Shown here piece after piece: positions 21,454 to 33,552 of a stretch of DNA of 64,000 nucleotides. Source of the stretch: Auanema rhodensis (taxonomy: Eukaryota > Nematoda > Chromadorea > Rhabditida > Rhabditidae); contig OZ059899.1 in NCBI GenBank assembly GCA_964057225.1, forward strand, positions 10,106,001 through 10,170,000, given 5' to 3'. Below the pieces are notes generated by a model. It worked only from the letters and a program-made list of their open reading frames with translations. It made no database searches and was not told where the DNA came from. Positions within the stretch are counted from its first letter, which is position 1; the number at the start of each line of letters is the position of its first letter. Position numbers and translations under genes: made by a program.

Positions 21454-22090
21454 TAAATTTTTTTCATTTCACTTGTCATTTACAAAAATCGAATTTATCT
21501 TCTTCAACCATTATTTTTGCAATGTGTCATAAGAATTTCACAGTTGAACAGAACGTTTTTTAAGAAGTTTTTTTGTTGTCAACATATATATTTTCCTGAA
21601 ATTCGAAAGCATTTGGGATGAAAATTAGAAAGAAAAGAACTAGTTTTTCCTACTTTAAAACAAACAATAAGAAATAAAATGAAAAAGATTGTTAGATATC
21701 CAATTTAAACTTATACATTTACTTCGATAAAGAGCCTATTAGTTTGAAATTTTATGTCTTACAGTTCTCCAACAGAACAGACTGATCCTGATATTTCTAC
21801 GATTACATAAAACTCTCGTTTGATATAAAAGCATATTGGATAGAAATTTCGAAAGCATTTGGGATGGAAATTAGAAAGAAACAAACTAGTTTTTCCTACT
21901 TTAAAACAAACAATGAGAAACAAAATGAAAAGATTGTTAGATATCCAATTTTAACTTATACATTTACTTCGATGAAGAGCCTATTAGATTGAATTTTTAT
22001 GTCTTACAGTTCTCCAACAGAACAGACTGATCCTGATTTTTCTACGATTACATAAAACTCTCGTTTGATATACAAAAAGGAGAGGAATAA

Positions 22091-22363
22091 CGTTTCCAGG
22101 ATATCAATGATATCGAATCTAGTGATATTGTAGAAAAATGTAATGTCAGCTCCATAGGTTTTCTTTTAATTTCTCTCATCACAATTGTCTTAGTTTTTTT
22201 TCTCATAAGAGTTTCTGAAATCTTAGGTGTACAAGGCCGTATATATTTTCCTGGAATTCGAAAGGATTTGGGATGGAAATTAGAAAGAAAAGAACTAGTT
22301 TTTCCTACTTTAAAACAAACAATAGGAGATAAAATGAAAAGATTGTTAGATATCCAATTTTAA
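22091..22363 (+). pseudogene. Membrane-protein-like stop-free frame (copy 5, altered C-terminus)
   Basis: Open from 22091 to TAA 22361-22363. A shortened A-tract after the ATG at codon 82 shifts the last eight codons, but the total length stays 90 codons because CAATTTTAA supplies a stop in the new phase. Confidence 0.28.
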
Positions 22364-22643
22364 CTTATACATTTACTTCGATAAAGAGCCTATTAGTTTG
22401 AAATTTTATGTCTTACAGTTCTACAACAGAACAGACTGATCCTGATTTCTCTATGATTACATAAAACTCTCGTTTGATATACAAAAAGGAGAGGAATAAC
22501 GTTTCCAGGATATCAATGATATCGAATCTAGTGATATTGTAGAAAAATGTAATGTCAGCTCCATAGGTTTTCTCTTAATTTCTCTCATCACAATTGTCTT
22601 AGTTTTTTTTCTCATAAGAGTTTCTGAAATCTTAGTTGATCAA

Positions 22644-22716
22644 GGCCGCGTGGCGCAATGGATAACGCGTCTGCCTACGGAGCAGAAGATTGTAGGTTCG
22701 AATCCTGCCGTGGTCG
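22644..22716 (+). tRNA. tRNA-Arg(ACG), GATCAA flank
   Basis: Identical tRNA. E carries AAGAAGATTTTTTG instead of AAGAAGTTTTTTTG, shared with the genes at 25367, 28669, 33480, 46182, 49261 and 63130. Confidence 0.97.
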
Positions 22717-23250
22717 TAAATTTTTTTCATTTCTCTTGTCATTTACAAAAATCGAATTTATCTTCTTCAACCATTTTTTTTGCAATGTGTCATAAGAATT
22801 TCACAGTTGAACAGAACGTTTTTTAAGAAGATTTTTTGTTGTCAACATATATATTTTTCTGGAATTCGAAAGCATTTGGGATGGAAATTAGAAAGAAAAG
22901 AACTAGTTTTTCCTACTTTAAAACAAACAATAAAAAATGAAATGAAAAAGATTGTTAGATATCCAATTTAAGCTTATACATTTACTTCGATAAAGAGCCT
23001 ATTAGTTTGAAATTTTATGTCTTACAGTTCTCCAACAGAACAGACTGATCCTGATTTCTCTATGATTACATAAAACTCTCGTTTGATATACAAAAAGGAG
23101 AGGAATAACGTTTCCAGGATATCAATGATATCGAATCTAGTGATATTGTAGAAAAATGTAATGTCAGCTCCATAGTTTTTCTCTTAATTTCTCTCATCAC
23201 AATAGTCTTAGTTTTTTTTCATAAGAGTTTCTGAAATCTTAGTTGAACAA

Positions 23251-23323
23251 GACCGCGTGGCGCAATGGATAACGCGTCTGCCTACGGAGCAGAAGATTGT
23301 AGGTTCGAATCCTGCCGTGGTCG
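23251..23323 (+). tRNA. tRNA-Arg(ACG), G2A variant
   Basis: Third G2A copy, 607 bases after a GATCAA-flank gene, as at 16705 and 25974. Confidence 0.95.
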
Positions 23324-24103
23324 TAAATTTTTTTCATTTCACTTGTCATGTACAAAAATCAAATTTATCTTCTTCAACGATTATTTTTGCAATGTGTCAT
23401 AAAAATTGCACAGTTGAACAAAACGTTTTTTAAGAATTTTTTTTGTTGTCAACATATATATTTTCCTGGAATTCGAAAGCAGTTGGGATGGAAATTAGAA
23501 AGAATAGAACTAGTTTTTCCTACTTTAAAACAAACAATAAGAAATAAAATGAAAAAGATTGTTAGATATCCAATTTAAACTTATACATTTACTTCGATAA
23601 AGAGCCTATTAGTTTGAAATTTTATGTCTTACAGTTTTCCAACAGAACAGACTGATCCTGATTTTTCTACGATTACATAAAACTCTCGTTTGATATAAAA
23701 GCATATTGGATAGAAATTTCGAAAGCATTTGGGATGAAAATTAGAAAGAAAAGAACTAGTTTTTCCTACTTTAAAACAAACAAAAAGAAATAAAATAAAA
23801 AAGATTGTTAGATATCCAATTTAAACTTATACATTTACTTTGATAAAGAGCCTATTAGAATGAAATTTTATGTCTTACAGTTTTCCAACAGAACAGACTG
23901 ATCCTGATTTCTCTATGATTACATAAAACTCTCGTTTGATATAAAAAAAGGAGAGGAATAACGTTTCCAGGATGTCAATGATATCGAATCTAGTGATATT
24001 GTAGAAAAATGTAATGTCAGCTCCATAGTTTTTCTCTTAATTTCTCTCATCACAATAGTCTTAGATTTTTTTCATAAGAGTTTCTGAAATCTTAGTTGAA
24101 CCA

Positions 24104-24176
24104 GGCCGCGTGGCGCAATGGATAACGCGTCTGCCTACGGAGCAGAAGATTGTAGGTTCGAATCCTGCCGTGGTCG
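24104..24176 (+). tRNA. tRNA-Arg(ACG), GAACCA flank
   Basis: Identical tRNA. The upstream T-run is changed to AGATTTTTTTC (about 24064-24073). Confidence 0.97.
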
Positions 24177-24813
24177 TAAATTTTTTTCATTTCACTTGTC
24201 ATTTACAAAAATCGAATTTATCTTCTTCAACCATTATTTTTGCAATGTGTCATAAGAATTTCACAGTTGAACAGAACGTTTTTTAAGAAGTTTTTTTGTT
24301 GTCAACATATATATTTTCCTGAAATTCGAAAGCATTTGGGATGAAAATTAGAAAGAAAAGAACTAGTTTTTCCTACTTTAAAACAAACAATAAGAAATAA
24401 AATGAAAAAGATTGTTAGATATCCAATTTAAACTTATACATTTACTTCGATAAAGAGCCTATTAGTTTGAAATTTTATGTCTTACAGTTCTCCAACAGAA
24501 CAGACTGATCCTGATATTTCTACGATTACATAAAACTCTCGTTTGATATAAAAGCATATTGGATAGAAATTTCGAAAGCATTTGGGATGGAAATTAGAAA
24601 GAAACAAACTAGTTTTTCCTACTTTAAAACAAACAATGAGAAACAAAATGAAAAGATTGTTAGATATCCAATTTTAACTTATACATTTACTTCGATGAAG
24701 AGCCTATTAGATTGAATTTTTATGTCTTACAGTTCTCCAACAGAACAGACTGATCCTGATTTTTCTACGATTACATAAAACTCTCGTTTGATATACAAAA
24801 AGGAGAGGAATAA

Positions 24814-25086
24814 CGTTTCCAGGATATCAATGATATCGAATCTAGTGATATTGTAGAAAAATGTAATGTCAGCTCCATAGGTTTTCTTTTAATTTCTCTC
24901 ATCACAATTGTCTTAGTTTTTTTTCTCATAAGAGTTTCTGAAATCTTAGGTGTACAAGGCCGTATATATTTTCCTGGAATTCGAAAGGATTTGGGATGGA
25001 AATTAGAAAGAAAAGAACTAGTTTTTCCTACTTTAAAACAAACAATAGGAGATAAAATGAAAAGATTGTTAGATATCCAATTTTAA
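24814..25086 (+). pseudogene. Membrane-protein-like stop-free frame (copy 6, altered C-terminus)
   Basis: Lies exactly 2723 bases after copy 5 and has the same shifted last eight codons. Confidence 0.28.
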
Positions 25087-25366
25087 CTTATACATTTACT
25101 TCGATAAAGAGCCTATTAGTTTGAAATTTTATGTCTTACAGTTCTACAACAGAACAGACTGATCCTGATTTCTCTATGATTACATAAAACTCTCGTTTGA
25201 TATACAAAAAGGAGAGGAATAACGTTTCCAGGATATCAATGATATCGAATCTAGTGATATTGTAGAAAAATGTAATGTCAGCTCCATAGGTTTTCTCTTA
25301 ATTTCTCTCATCACAATTGTCTTAGTTTTTTTTCTCATAAGAGTTTCTGAAATCTTAGTTGATCAA

Positions 25367-25439
25367 GGCCGCGTGGCGCAATGGATAACGCGTCTGCCTA
25401 CGGAGCAGAAGATTGTAGGTTCGAATCCTGCCGTGGTCG
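25367..25439 (+). tRNA. tRNA-Arg(ACG), GATCAA flank
   Basis: Identical tRNA. Starts the second copy of the 2723-bp group; the copy breaks off in the 25974 unit. Confidence 0.97.
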
Positions 25440-25973
25440 TAAATTTTTTTCATTTCTCTTGTCATTTACAAAAATCGAATTTATCTTCTTCAACCATTTT
25501 TTTTGCAATGTGTCATAAGAATTTCACAGTTGAACAGAACGTTTTTTAAGAAGATTTTTTGTTGTCAACATATATATTTTTCTGGAATTCGAAAGCATTT
25601 GGGATGGAAATTAGAAAGAAAAGAACTAGTTTTTCCTACTTTAAAACAAACAATAAAAAATGAAATGAAAAAGATTGTTAGATATCCAATTTAAGCTTAT
25701 ACATTTACTTCGATAAAGAGCCTATTAGTTTGAAATTTTATGTCTTACAGTTCTCCAACAGAACAGACTGATCCTGATTTCTCTATGATTACATAAAACT
25801 CTCGTTTGATATACAAAAAGGAGAGGAATAACGTTTCCAGGATATCAATGATATCGAATCTAGTGATATTGTAGAAAAATGTAATGTCAGCTCCATAGTT
25901 TTTCTCTTAATTTCTCTCATCACAATAGTCTTAGTTTTTTTTCATAAGAGTTTCTGAAATCTTAGTTGAACAA

Positions 25974-26046
25974 GACCGCGTGGCGCAATGGATAACGCGT
26001 CTGCCTACGGAGCAGAAGATTGTAGGTTCGAATCCTGCCGTGGTCG
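25974..26046 (+). tRNA. tRNA-Arg(ACG), G2A variant
   Basis: Fourth and last G2A copy. Its E keeps CATGTAC but reads CATAAAAATTTCACAG, so it differs slightly from the other three. Confidence 0.95.
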
Positions 26047-27404
26047 TAAATTTTTTTCATTTCACTTGTCATGTACAAAAATCAAATTTATCTTCTTCAA
26101 CGATTATTTTTGCAATGTGTCATAAAAATTTCACAGTTGAACAAAACGTTTTTTAAGAATTTTTTTTGTTGTCAACATATATATTTTCCTGGAATTCGAA
26201 AGCATTTGGGATGGAAATTAGAAAGAATAGAACTAGTTTTTCCTACTTTAAAACAAACAATAAGAAAAAAAATGAGAAAGATTGTTAGATATCCAATTTA
26301 AACTTATACATTTACTTCGATAAAGAGCCTATCAGTTTGAAATTTTATGTCTTACAGTTCTCCAACAGAACAGACTGATCCTGATTTCTCTATGATTACA
26401 TAAAACTCTCGTTTGATATAAAAAAAGAAGAGGAATAACGTTTCCAGGATGTCAATGATATCGAATCTAGTGATATTGTAGAAAAATGTAATGTCAGCTC
26501 CATAGGTTTTCTCTTAATTTCTCTCATCACAATTGTCTTAGTTTTTTTTCTCAAAAGAGTTTCTGAAATCTTAGGTGAACAAGGCCGTATATATTTTTTT
26601 CTGGAATTCGAAAGCATTTGGGATGGAAATTGGAAAGAAAAGAACTAGTTTTTCGTACTTTAAAACTAACAATGAGAAATAAAAAAAAAAGATTGTTAGA
26701 TATCCAATTTAAACTTATACATTTACTTCGATAAAGAGCCTATTAGTTTGAAATTTTATGTCTTACAGTTCTCCAACAGAACAGACTGATCCTGATTTCT
26801 CTATGATTACATAAAACTCTCGTTTGATATAAAAAAAGAAGAGGAATAACGTTTCCAGGATGTCAATGATATCGAATCTAGTGATATTGTAGAAAAATGT
26901 AATGTCAGCTCCATAGGTTTTCTCTTAATTTCTCTCATCACAATTGTCTTAGTTTTTTTTCTCATAAGAGTTTCTGAAATCTTAGGTGAACAAGGCCGTA
27001 TATATTTTTTTCTGGAATTCGAAAGCATTTGGGATGGATATTAGAAGGAAAAGAACTAGTTTTTCCTACTTTAAAACAAACAATAAGAAATAAAATAAAA
27101 AAGATTGTTAGATATCCAATTAAAACGTATACATTTACTTTGATAAAGAGCCTATTAGATTGAAATTTTATGTCTTACAGTTCTCCAACAGAACAGACTG
27201 ATCCTGATTTCTCTATGATTACATAAAACTCTCGTTTGATATAAAAAAAGAAGAGGAATAACGTTTCCAGGATGTCAATGATATCGAATCTAGTGATATT
27301 GTAGAAAAATGTAATGTCAGCTCTATAGTTTTTCTCTTAATTTCTCTCATCACAATAGTCTTAGTTTTTTTTTCATAAGAGTTTCTGAAATCTTAGTTGA
27401 ACCA

Positions 27405-27477
27405 GGCCGCGTGGCGCAATGGATAACGCGTCTGCCTACGGAGCAGAAGATTGTAGGTTCGAATCCTGCCGTGGTCG
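27405..27477 (+). tRNA. tRNA-Arg(ACG) with weakened terminator
   Basis: Identical tRNA, GAACCA flank. Downstream the T-run is interrupted by G, leaving TT-G-TTTT. Confidence 0.96.
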
Positions 27478-27481
27478 TAAA

Positions 27482-27488
27482 TTGTTTT
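27482..27488 (+). terminator. Interrupted Pol III terminator (TTGTTTT)
   Basis: A T to G change splits the usual T7 and leaves T4 at 27485-27488. Four T can still stop Pol III in many eukaryotes, often less efficiently, so transcripts might end slightly later. Confidence 0.6.
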
Positions 27489-28668
27489 CATTTCACTTGT
27501 CATTTACAAAAATCGAATTTATCTTCTTCAACCATTATTTTTGCAATGTGTCATAAGAATTTCACAGTTGAACAGAACGTTTTTTAAGAAGTTTTTTTGT
27601 TGTCAACATATATATTTTCCTGAAATTCGAAAGCATTTGGGATGAAAATTAGAAAGAAAAGAACTAGTTTTTCCTACTTTAAAACAAACAATAAGAAATA
27701 AAATGAAAAAGATTGTTAGATATCCAATTTAAACTCATACATTTACTTCGATAAAGAGCCTATTAGTTTGAAATTTTATGTCTTACAGTTCTCCAACAGA
27801 ACAGACTGATCCTGATATTTCTACGATTACATAAAACTCTCGTTTGATATAAAAGCATATTGGATAGAAATTTCGAAAGCATTCGGGATGGAAATTAGAA
27901 AGAAACAAACTAGTTTTTCCTACTTTAAAACAAACAATGAGAAACAAAATGAAAAGATTGTTAGATATCCAATTTTAACTTATACATTTACTTCGATGAA
28001 GAGCCTATTAGATTGAATTTTTATGTCTTACAGTTCTCCAACAGAACAGACTGATCCTGATTTTTCTACGATTACATAAAACTCTCGTTTGATATACAAA
28101 AAGGAGAGGAATAACGTTTCCAGGATATCAATGATATCGAATCTAGTGATATTGTAGAAAAATGTAATGTCAGCTCCATAGGTTTTCTTTTAATTTCTCT
28201 CATCACAATTGTCTTAGTTTTTTTTCTCATAAGAGTTTCTGAAATCTTAGGTGTACAAGGCCGTATATATTTTCCTGGAATTCGAAAGGATTTGGGATGA
28301 AAATTAGAAAGAAAAGAACTAGTTTTTCCTACTTTAAAACAAACAATAGGAGATAAAATGAAAAAGATTGTTAGATATCCAATTTAAACTTATACATTTA
28401 CTTCGATAAAGAGCCTATTAGTTTGAAATTTTATGTCTTACAGTTCTACAACAGAACAGACTGATCCTGATTTCTCTATGATTACATAAAACTCTCGTTT
28501 GATATACAAAAAGGAGAGGAGTAACGTTTCCAGGATATCAATGATATCGAATCTAGTGATATTGTAGAAAAATGTAATGTCAGCTCCATAGGTTTTCTCT
28601 TAATTTCTCTCATCACAATTGTCTTAGTTTTTTTTCTCATAAGAGTTTCTGAAATCTTAGTTGATCAA

Positions 28669-28741
28669 GGCCGCGTGGCGCAATGGATAACGCGTCTGCC
28701 TACGGAGCAGAAGATTGTAGGTTCGAATCCTGCCGTGGTCG
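28669..28741 (+). tRNA. tRNA-Arg(ACG), GATCAA flank
   Basis: Identical tRNA, T7 terminator. Followed by two tRNA-less units and no short module, as at 25974. Confidence 0.97.
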
Positions 28742-30099
28742 TAAATTTTTTTCATTTCTCTTGTCATTTACAAAAATCGAATTTATCTTCTTCAACCATT
28801 TTTTTTGCAATGTGTCATAAGAATTTCACAGTTGAACAGAACGTTTTTTAAGAAGATTTTTTGTTGTCAACATATATATTTTTCTGGAATTCGAAAGCAT
28901 TTGGGATGGAAATTAGAAAGAAAAGAACTAGTTTTTCCTACTTTAAAACAAACAATAAGAAAAAAAATGAGAAAGATTGTTAGATATCCAATTTAAACTT
29001 ATACATTTACTTCGATAAAGAGCCTATCAGTTTGAAATTTTATGTCTTACAGTTCTCCAACAGAACAGACTGATCCTGATTTCTCTACGATTACATAAAA
29101 CTCTCGTTTGATATAAAAAAAGAAGAGGAATAACGTTTCCAGGATGTCAATGATATTGAATCTAGTGATATTGTAGAAAAATGTAATGTCAGCTCCATAG
29201 GTTTTCTCTTAATTTCTCTCATCACAATTGTCTTAGTTTTTTTTCTCAAAAGAGTTTCTGAAATCTTAGGTGAACAAGGCCGTATATATTTTTTTCTGGA
29301 ATTCGAAAGCATTTGGGATGGAAATTGGAAAGAAAAGAACTAGTTTTTCGTACTTTAAAACTAACAATGAGAAATAAAAAAAAAAGATTGTTAGATATCC
29401 AATTTAAACTTATACATTTACTTCGATAAAGAGCCTATTAGTTTGAAATTTTATGTCTTACAGTTCTCCAACAGAACAGACTGATCCTGATTTCTCTATG
29501 ATTACATAAAACTCTCGTTTGATATAAAAAAAGAAGAGGAATAACGTTTCCAGGATGTCAATGATATCGAATCTAGTGATATTGTAGAAAAATGTAATGT
29601 CAGCTCCATAGGTTTTCTCTTAATTTCTCTCATCACAATTGTCTTAGTTTTTTTTCTCATAAGAGTTTCTGAAATCTTAGGTGAACAAGGCCGTATATAT
29701 TTTTTTCTGGAATTCGAAAGCATTTGGGATGGATATTAGAAGGAAAAGAACTAGTTTTTCATACTTTAAAACAAACAATAAGAAATAAAATAAAAAAGAT
29801 TGTTAGATATCCAATTAAAACGTATACATTTACTTTGATAAAGAGCCTATTAGATTGAAATTTTATGTCTTACAGTTCTCCAACAGAACAGACTGATCCT
29901 GATTTCTCTATGATTACATAAAACTCTCGTTTGATATAAAAAAAGAAGAGGAATAACGTTTCCAGGATGTCAATGATATCGAATCTAGTGATATTGTAGA
30001 AAAATGTAATGTCAGCTCTATAGTTTTTCTCTTAATTTCTCTCATCACAATAGTCTTAGTTTTTTTTTCATAAGAGTTTCTGAAATCTTAGTTGAACCA

Positions 30100-30172
30100 G
30101 GCCGCGTGGCGCAATGGATAACGCGTCTGCCTACGGAGCAGAAGATTGTAGGTTCGAATCCTGCCGTGGTCG
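30100..30172 (+). tRNA. tRNA-Arg(ACG) with weakened terminator
   Basis: Identical tRNA, GAACCA flank. It shares the interrupted T-run with the gene at 27405. Confidence 0.96.
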
Positions 30173-30176
30173 TAAA

Positions 30177-30183
30177 TTGTTTT
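30177..30183 (+). terminator. Interrupted Pol III terminator (TTGTTTT), followed by G
   Basis: Same interruption as at 27482-27488, with an extra C to G change just after the T4 (30180-30183). Confidence 0.6.
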
Positions 30184-30809
30184 GATTTCACTTGTCATTT
30201 ACAAAAATCGAATTTATCTTCTTCAACCATTATTTTTGCAATGTGTCATAAGAATTTCACAGTTGAACAGAACGTTTTTTAAGAAGTTTTTTTGTTGTCA
30301 ACATATATATTTTCCTGAAATTCGAAAGCATTTGGGATGAAAATTAGAAAGAAAAGAACTAGTTTTTCCTACTTTAAAACAAACAATAAGAAATAAAATG
30401 AAAAAGATTGTTAGATATCCAATTTAAACTTATACATTTACTTCGATAAAGAGCCTATTAGTTTGAAATTTTATGTCTTACAGTTCTCCAACAGAACAGA
30501 CTGATCCTGATATTTCTACGATTACATAAAACTCTCGTTTGATATAAAAGCATATTGGATAGAAATTTCGAAAGCATTTGGGATGGAAATTAGAAAAAAA
30601 CAAACTAGTTTTTCCTACTTTAAAACAAACAATGAGAAACAAAATGAAAAGATTGTTAGATATCCAATTTTAACTTATACATTTACTTCGATGAAGAGCC
30701 TATTAGATTGAATTTTTATGTCTTACAGTTCTCCAACAGAACAGACTGATCCTGATTTTTCTACGATTACATAAAACTCTCGTTTGATATACAAAAAGGA
30801 GAGGAATAA

Positions 30810-31082
30810 CGTTTCCAGGATATCAATGATATCGAATCTAGTGATATTGTAGAAAAATGTAATGTCAGCTCCATAGGTTTTCTTTTAATTTCTCTCATCA
30901 CAATTGTCTTAGTTTTTTTTCTCATAAGAGTTTCTGAAATCTTAGGTGTACAAGGCCGTATATATTTTCCTGGAATTCGAAAGGATTTGGGATGGAAATT
31001 AGAAAGAAAAGAACTAGTTTTTCCTACTTTAAAACAAACAATAGAAGATAAAATGAAAAAGATTGTTAGATATCCAATTTAA
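30810..31082 (+). pseudogene. Membrane-protein-like stop-free frame (copy 7)
   Basis: Open to TAA 31080-31082. One change (GGA to GAA at codon 79) relative to the exemplar. Confidence 0.3.
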
Positions 31083-31362
31083 ACTTATACATTTACTTCG
31101 ATAAAGAGCCTATTAGTTTAAAATTTTATGTCTTACAGTTCTACAACAGAACAGACTGATCCTGATTTCTCTATGATTACATAAAACTCTCGTTTGATAT
31201 ACAAAAAGGAGAGGAATAACAATTCCAGGATATCAATGATATCGAATCTAGTGATATTGTAGAAAAATGTAATGTCAGCTCCATAGGTTTTCTCTTAATT
31301 TCTCTCATCACAATAGTCTTAGTTTTTTTTTCATAAGAGTTTCTGAAATCTTAGTTGAACCA

Positions 31363-31435
31363 GGCCGCGTGGCGCAATGGATAACGCGTCTGCCTACGGA
31401 GCAGAAGATTGTAGGTTCGAATCCTGCCGTGGTCG
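31363..31435 (+). tRNA. tRNA-Arg(ACG), GAACCA flank
   Basis: Identical tRNA. Its upstream D starts AACAATTCCAGG instead of AACGTTTCCAGG, a variant shared only with the gene at 32626. Confidence 0.97.
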
Positions 31436-32072
31436 TAAATTTTTTTCATTTCACTTGTCATTTACAAAAATCGAATTTATCTTCTTCAACCATTATTTTT
31501 GCAATGTGTCATAAGAATTTCACAGTTGAACAGAACGTTTTTTAAGAAGTTTTTTTGTTGTCAACATATATATTTTCCTGAAATTCGAAAGCATTTGGGA
31601 TGAAAATTAGAAAGAAAAGAACTAGTTTTTCCTACTTTAAAACAAACAATAAAAAATAAAATGAAAAAGATTGTTAGATATCCAATTTAAACTTATACAT
31701 TTACTTCGATAAAGAGCCTATTAGTTTGAAATTTTATGTCTTACAGTTCTCCAACAGAACAGACTGATCCTGATTTCTCTATGATTACATAAAACTCTCG
31801 TTTGATATAAAAGCATATTGGATAGAAATTTCGAAAGCATTTGGGATGGAAATTAGAAAGAAACAAACTAGTTTTTCCTACTTTAAAACAAACAATGAGA
31901 AACAAAATGAAAAGATTGTTAGATATCCAATTTTAACTTATACATTTACTTCGATGAAGAGCCTATTAGATTGAATTTTTATGTCTTACAGTTCTCCAAC
32001 AGAACAGACTGATCCTGATTTTTCTACGATTACATAAAACTCTCGTTTGATATACAAAAAGGAGAGGAATAA

Positions 32073-32345
32073 CGTTTCCAGGATATCAATGATATCGAAT
32101 CTAGTGATATTGTAGAAAAATGTAATGTCAGCTCCATAGGTTTTCTTTTAATTTCTCTCATCACAATTGTCTTAGTTTTTTTTCTCATAAGAGTTTCTGA
32201 AATCTTAGGTGTACAAGGCCGTATATATTTTCCTGGAATTCGAAAGGATTTGGGATGGAAATTAGAAAGAAAAGAACTAGTTTTTCCTACTTTAAAACAA
32301 ACAATAGAAGATAAAATGAAAAAGATTGTTAGATATCCAATTTAA
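32073..32345 (+). pseudogene. Membrane-protein-like stop-free frame (copy 8)
   Basis: Open to TAA 32343-32345, with the same GAA variant as copy 7; a 1263-bp local duplicate of it. Confidence 0.3.
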
Positions 32346-32625
32346 ACTTATACATTTACTTCGATAAAGAGCCTATTAGTTTGAAATTTTATGTCTTACA
32401 GTTCTACAACAGAACAGACTGATCCTGATTTCTCTATGATTACATAAAACTCTCGTTTGATATACAAAAAGGAGAGGAATAACAATTCCAGGATATCAAT
32501 GATATCGAATCTAGTGATATTGTAGAAAAATGTAAGGTCAGCTCCATAGGTTTTCTCTTAATTTCTCTCATCACAATAGTCTTAGTTTTTTTTTCATAAG
32601 AGTTTCTGAAATCTTAGTTGATCAA

Positions 32626-32698
32626 GGCCGCGTGGCGCAATGGATAACGCGTCTGCCTACGGAGCAGAAGATTGTAGGTTCGAATCCTGCCGTGGTCG
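32626..32698 (+). tRNA. tRNA-Arg(ACG), GATCAA flank
   Basis: Identical tRNA. The flank combines the GATCAA end with a long T-run lacking CTC, so it looks like a recombinant of two D classes. Confidence 0.97.
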
Positions 32699-33479
32699 TA
32701 AATTTTTTTCATTTCACTTGTCATTTACAAAAATCGAATTTATCTTCTTCAACCATTATTTTTGCAATGTGTCATAAGAATTTCACAGTTGAACAGAACG
32801 TTTTTTAAGAAGTTTTTTTGTTGTCAACATATATATTTTCCTGAAATTCGAAAGCATTTGGGATGGAAATTAGAAAGAAAAGAACTAGTTTTTCCTACTT
32901 TAAAACAAACAATAAAAAATGAAATGAAAAAGATTGTTAGATATCCAATTTAAACTTATACATTTACTTCGATAAAGAGCCTATTAGTTTGAAATTTTAT
33001 GTCTTACAGTTCTCCAACAGAACAGACTGATCCTGATTTCTCTATGATTACATAAAACTCTCGTTTGATATAAAAGCATATTGGATAGAAATTTCGAAAG
33101 CATTTGGGATGGAAATTAGAAAGAAACAAACTAGTTTTTCCTACTTTAAAACAAACAATGAGAAACAAAATGAAAAGATTGTTAGATATCCAATTTTAAC
33201 TTATACATTTACTTCGATGAAGAGCCTATTAGATTGAATTTTTATGTCTTACAGTTCTCCAACAGAACAGACTGATCCTGATTTTTCTACGATTACATAA
33301 AACTCTCGTTTGATATACAAAAAGGAGAGGAATAACGTTTCCAGGATATCAATGATATCGAATCTAGTGATATTGTAGAAAAATGTAATGTCAGCTCCAT
33401 AGGTTTTCTTTTAATTTCTCTCATCACAATTGTCTTAGTTTTTTTTCTCATAAGAGTTTCTGAAATCTTAGTTGATCAA

Positions 33480-33552
33480 GGCCGCGTGGCGCAATGGATA
33501 ACGCGTCTGCCTACGGAGTAGAAGATTGTAGGTTCGAATCCTGCCGTGGTCG
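33480..33552 (+). tRNA. tRNA-Arg(ACG), C40T variant
   Basis: Base 40 (33519) is T instead of C. It faces G30 in the anticodon stem, so G30-C40 becomes a G30-U40 wobble and the stem is kept. E reads TTTCACTTCTC. This is the last tRNA before a 12.7-kb interval. Confidence 0.94.

Larger units (their letters stand above)
16171..27404. repeat. Densest tRNA stretch, with nested higher-order repeats
   Basis: Twelve tRNA genes lie between 16098 and 25974. Spacings are 607, 854, 854, 1261, 853, 854, 1263, 607, 853, 1263 and 607 bp, then 1431 bp to the gene at 27405. The three-gene group 22644/23251/24104 spans 2723 bp and begins again at 25367/25974. The group starting at 16705 recurs from 20527 (offset 3822). 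From about 26330 the first pair of GATGTC-type 412-bp units appears (junctions near 26582 and 26994). Confidence 0.8.
27478..33479. repeat. Tandem array with a 2695-bp higher-order repeat
   Basis: Spacings are 1264, 1431, 1263, 1263 and 854 bp. The block from the gene at 27405 recurs from 30100 (offset 2695), including the rare TTGTTTT terminator. The unit at 28669 is followed by two 412-bp tRNA-less units (junctions near 29279 and 29690). In this stretch the stop-free frame starting at 28115 is broken by TGA at 28298-28300. Confidence 0.8.

Noticed and set aside
26396-26617. 73-codon minus strand ATG frames present in most 412-bp units
   Set aside because: They are the antisense of D and the junction. 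Single-base changes in A-tracts extend or shift them (88- and 94-codon forms), so the frame is not maintained. Their composition follows the repeat, and no family is recognised.
33480-33552. tRNA pseudogene because of C40T
   Set aside because: The changed base still pairs with G30, and the promoter boxes and all other stems are unchanged.
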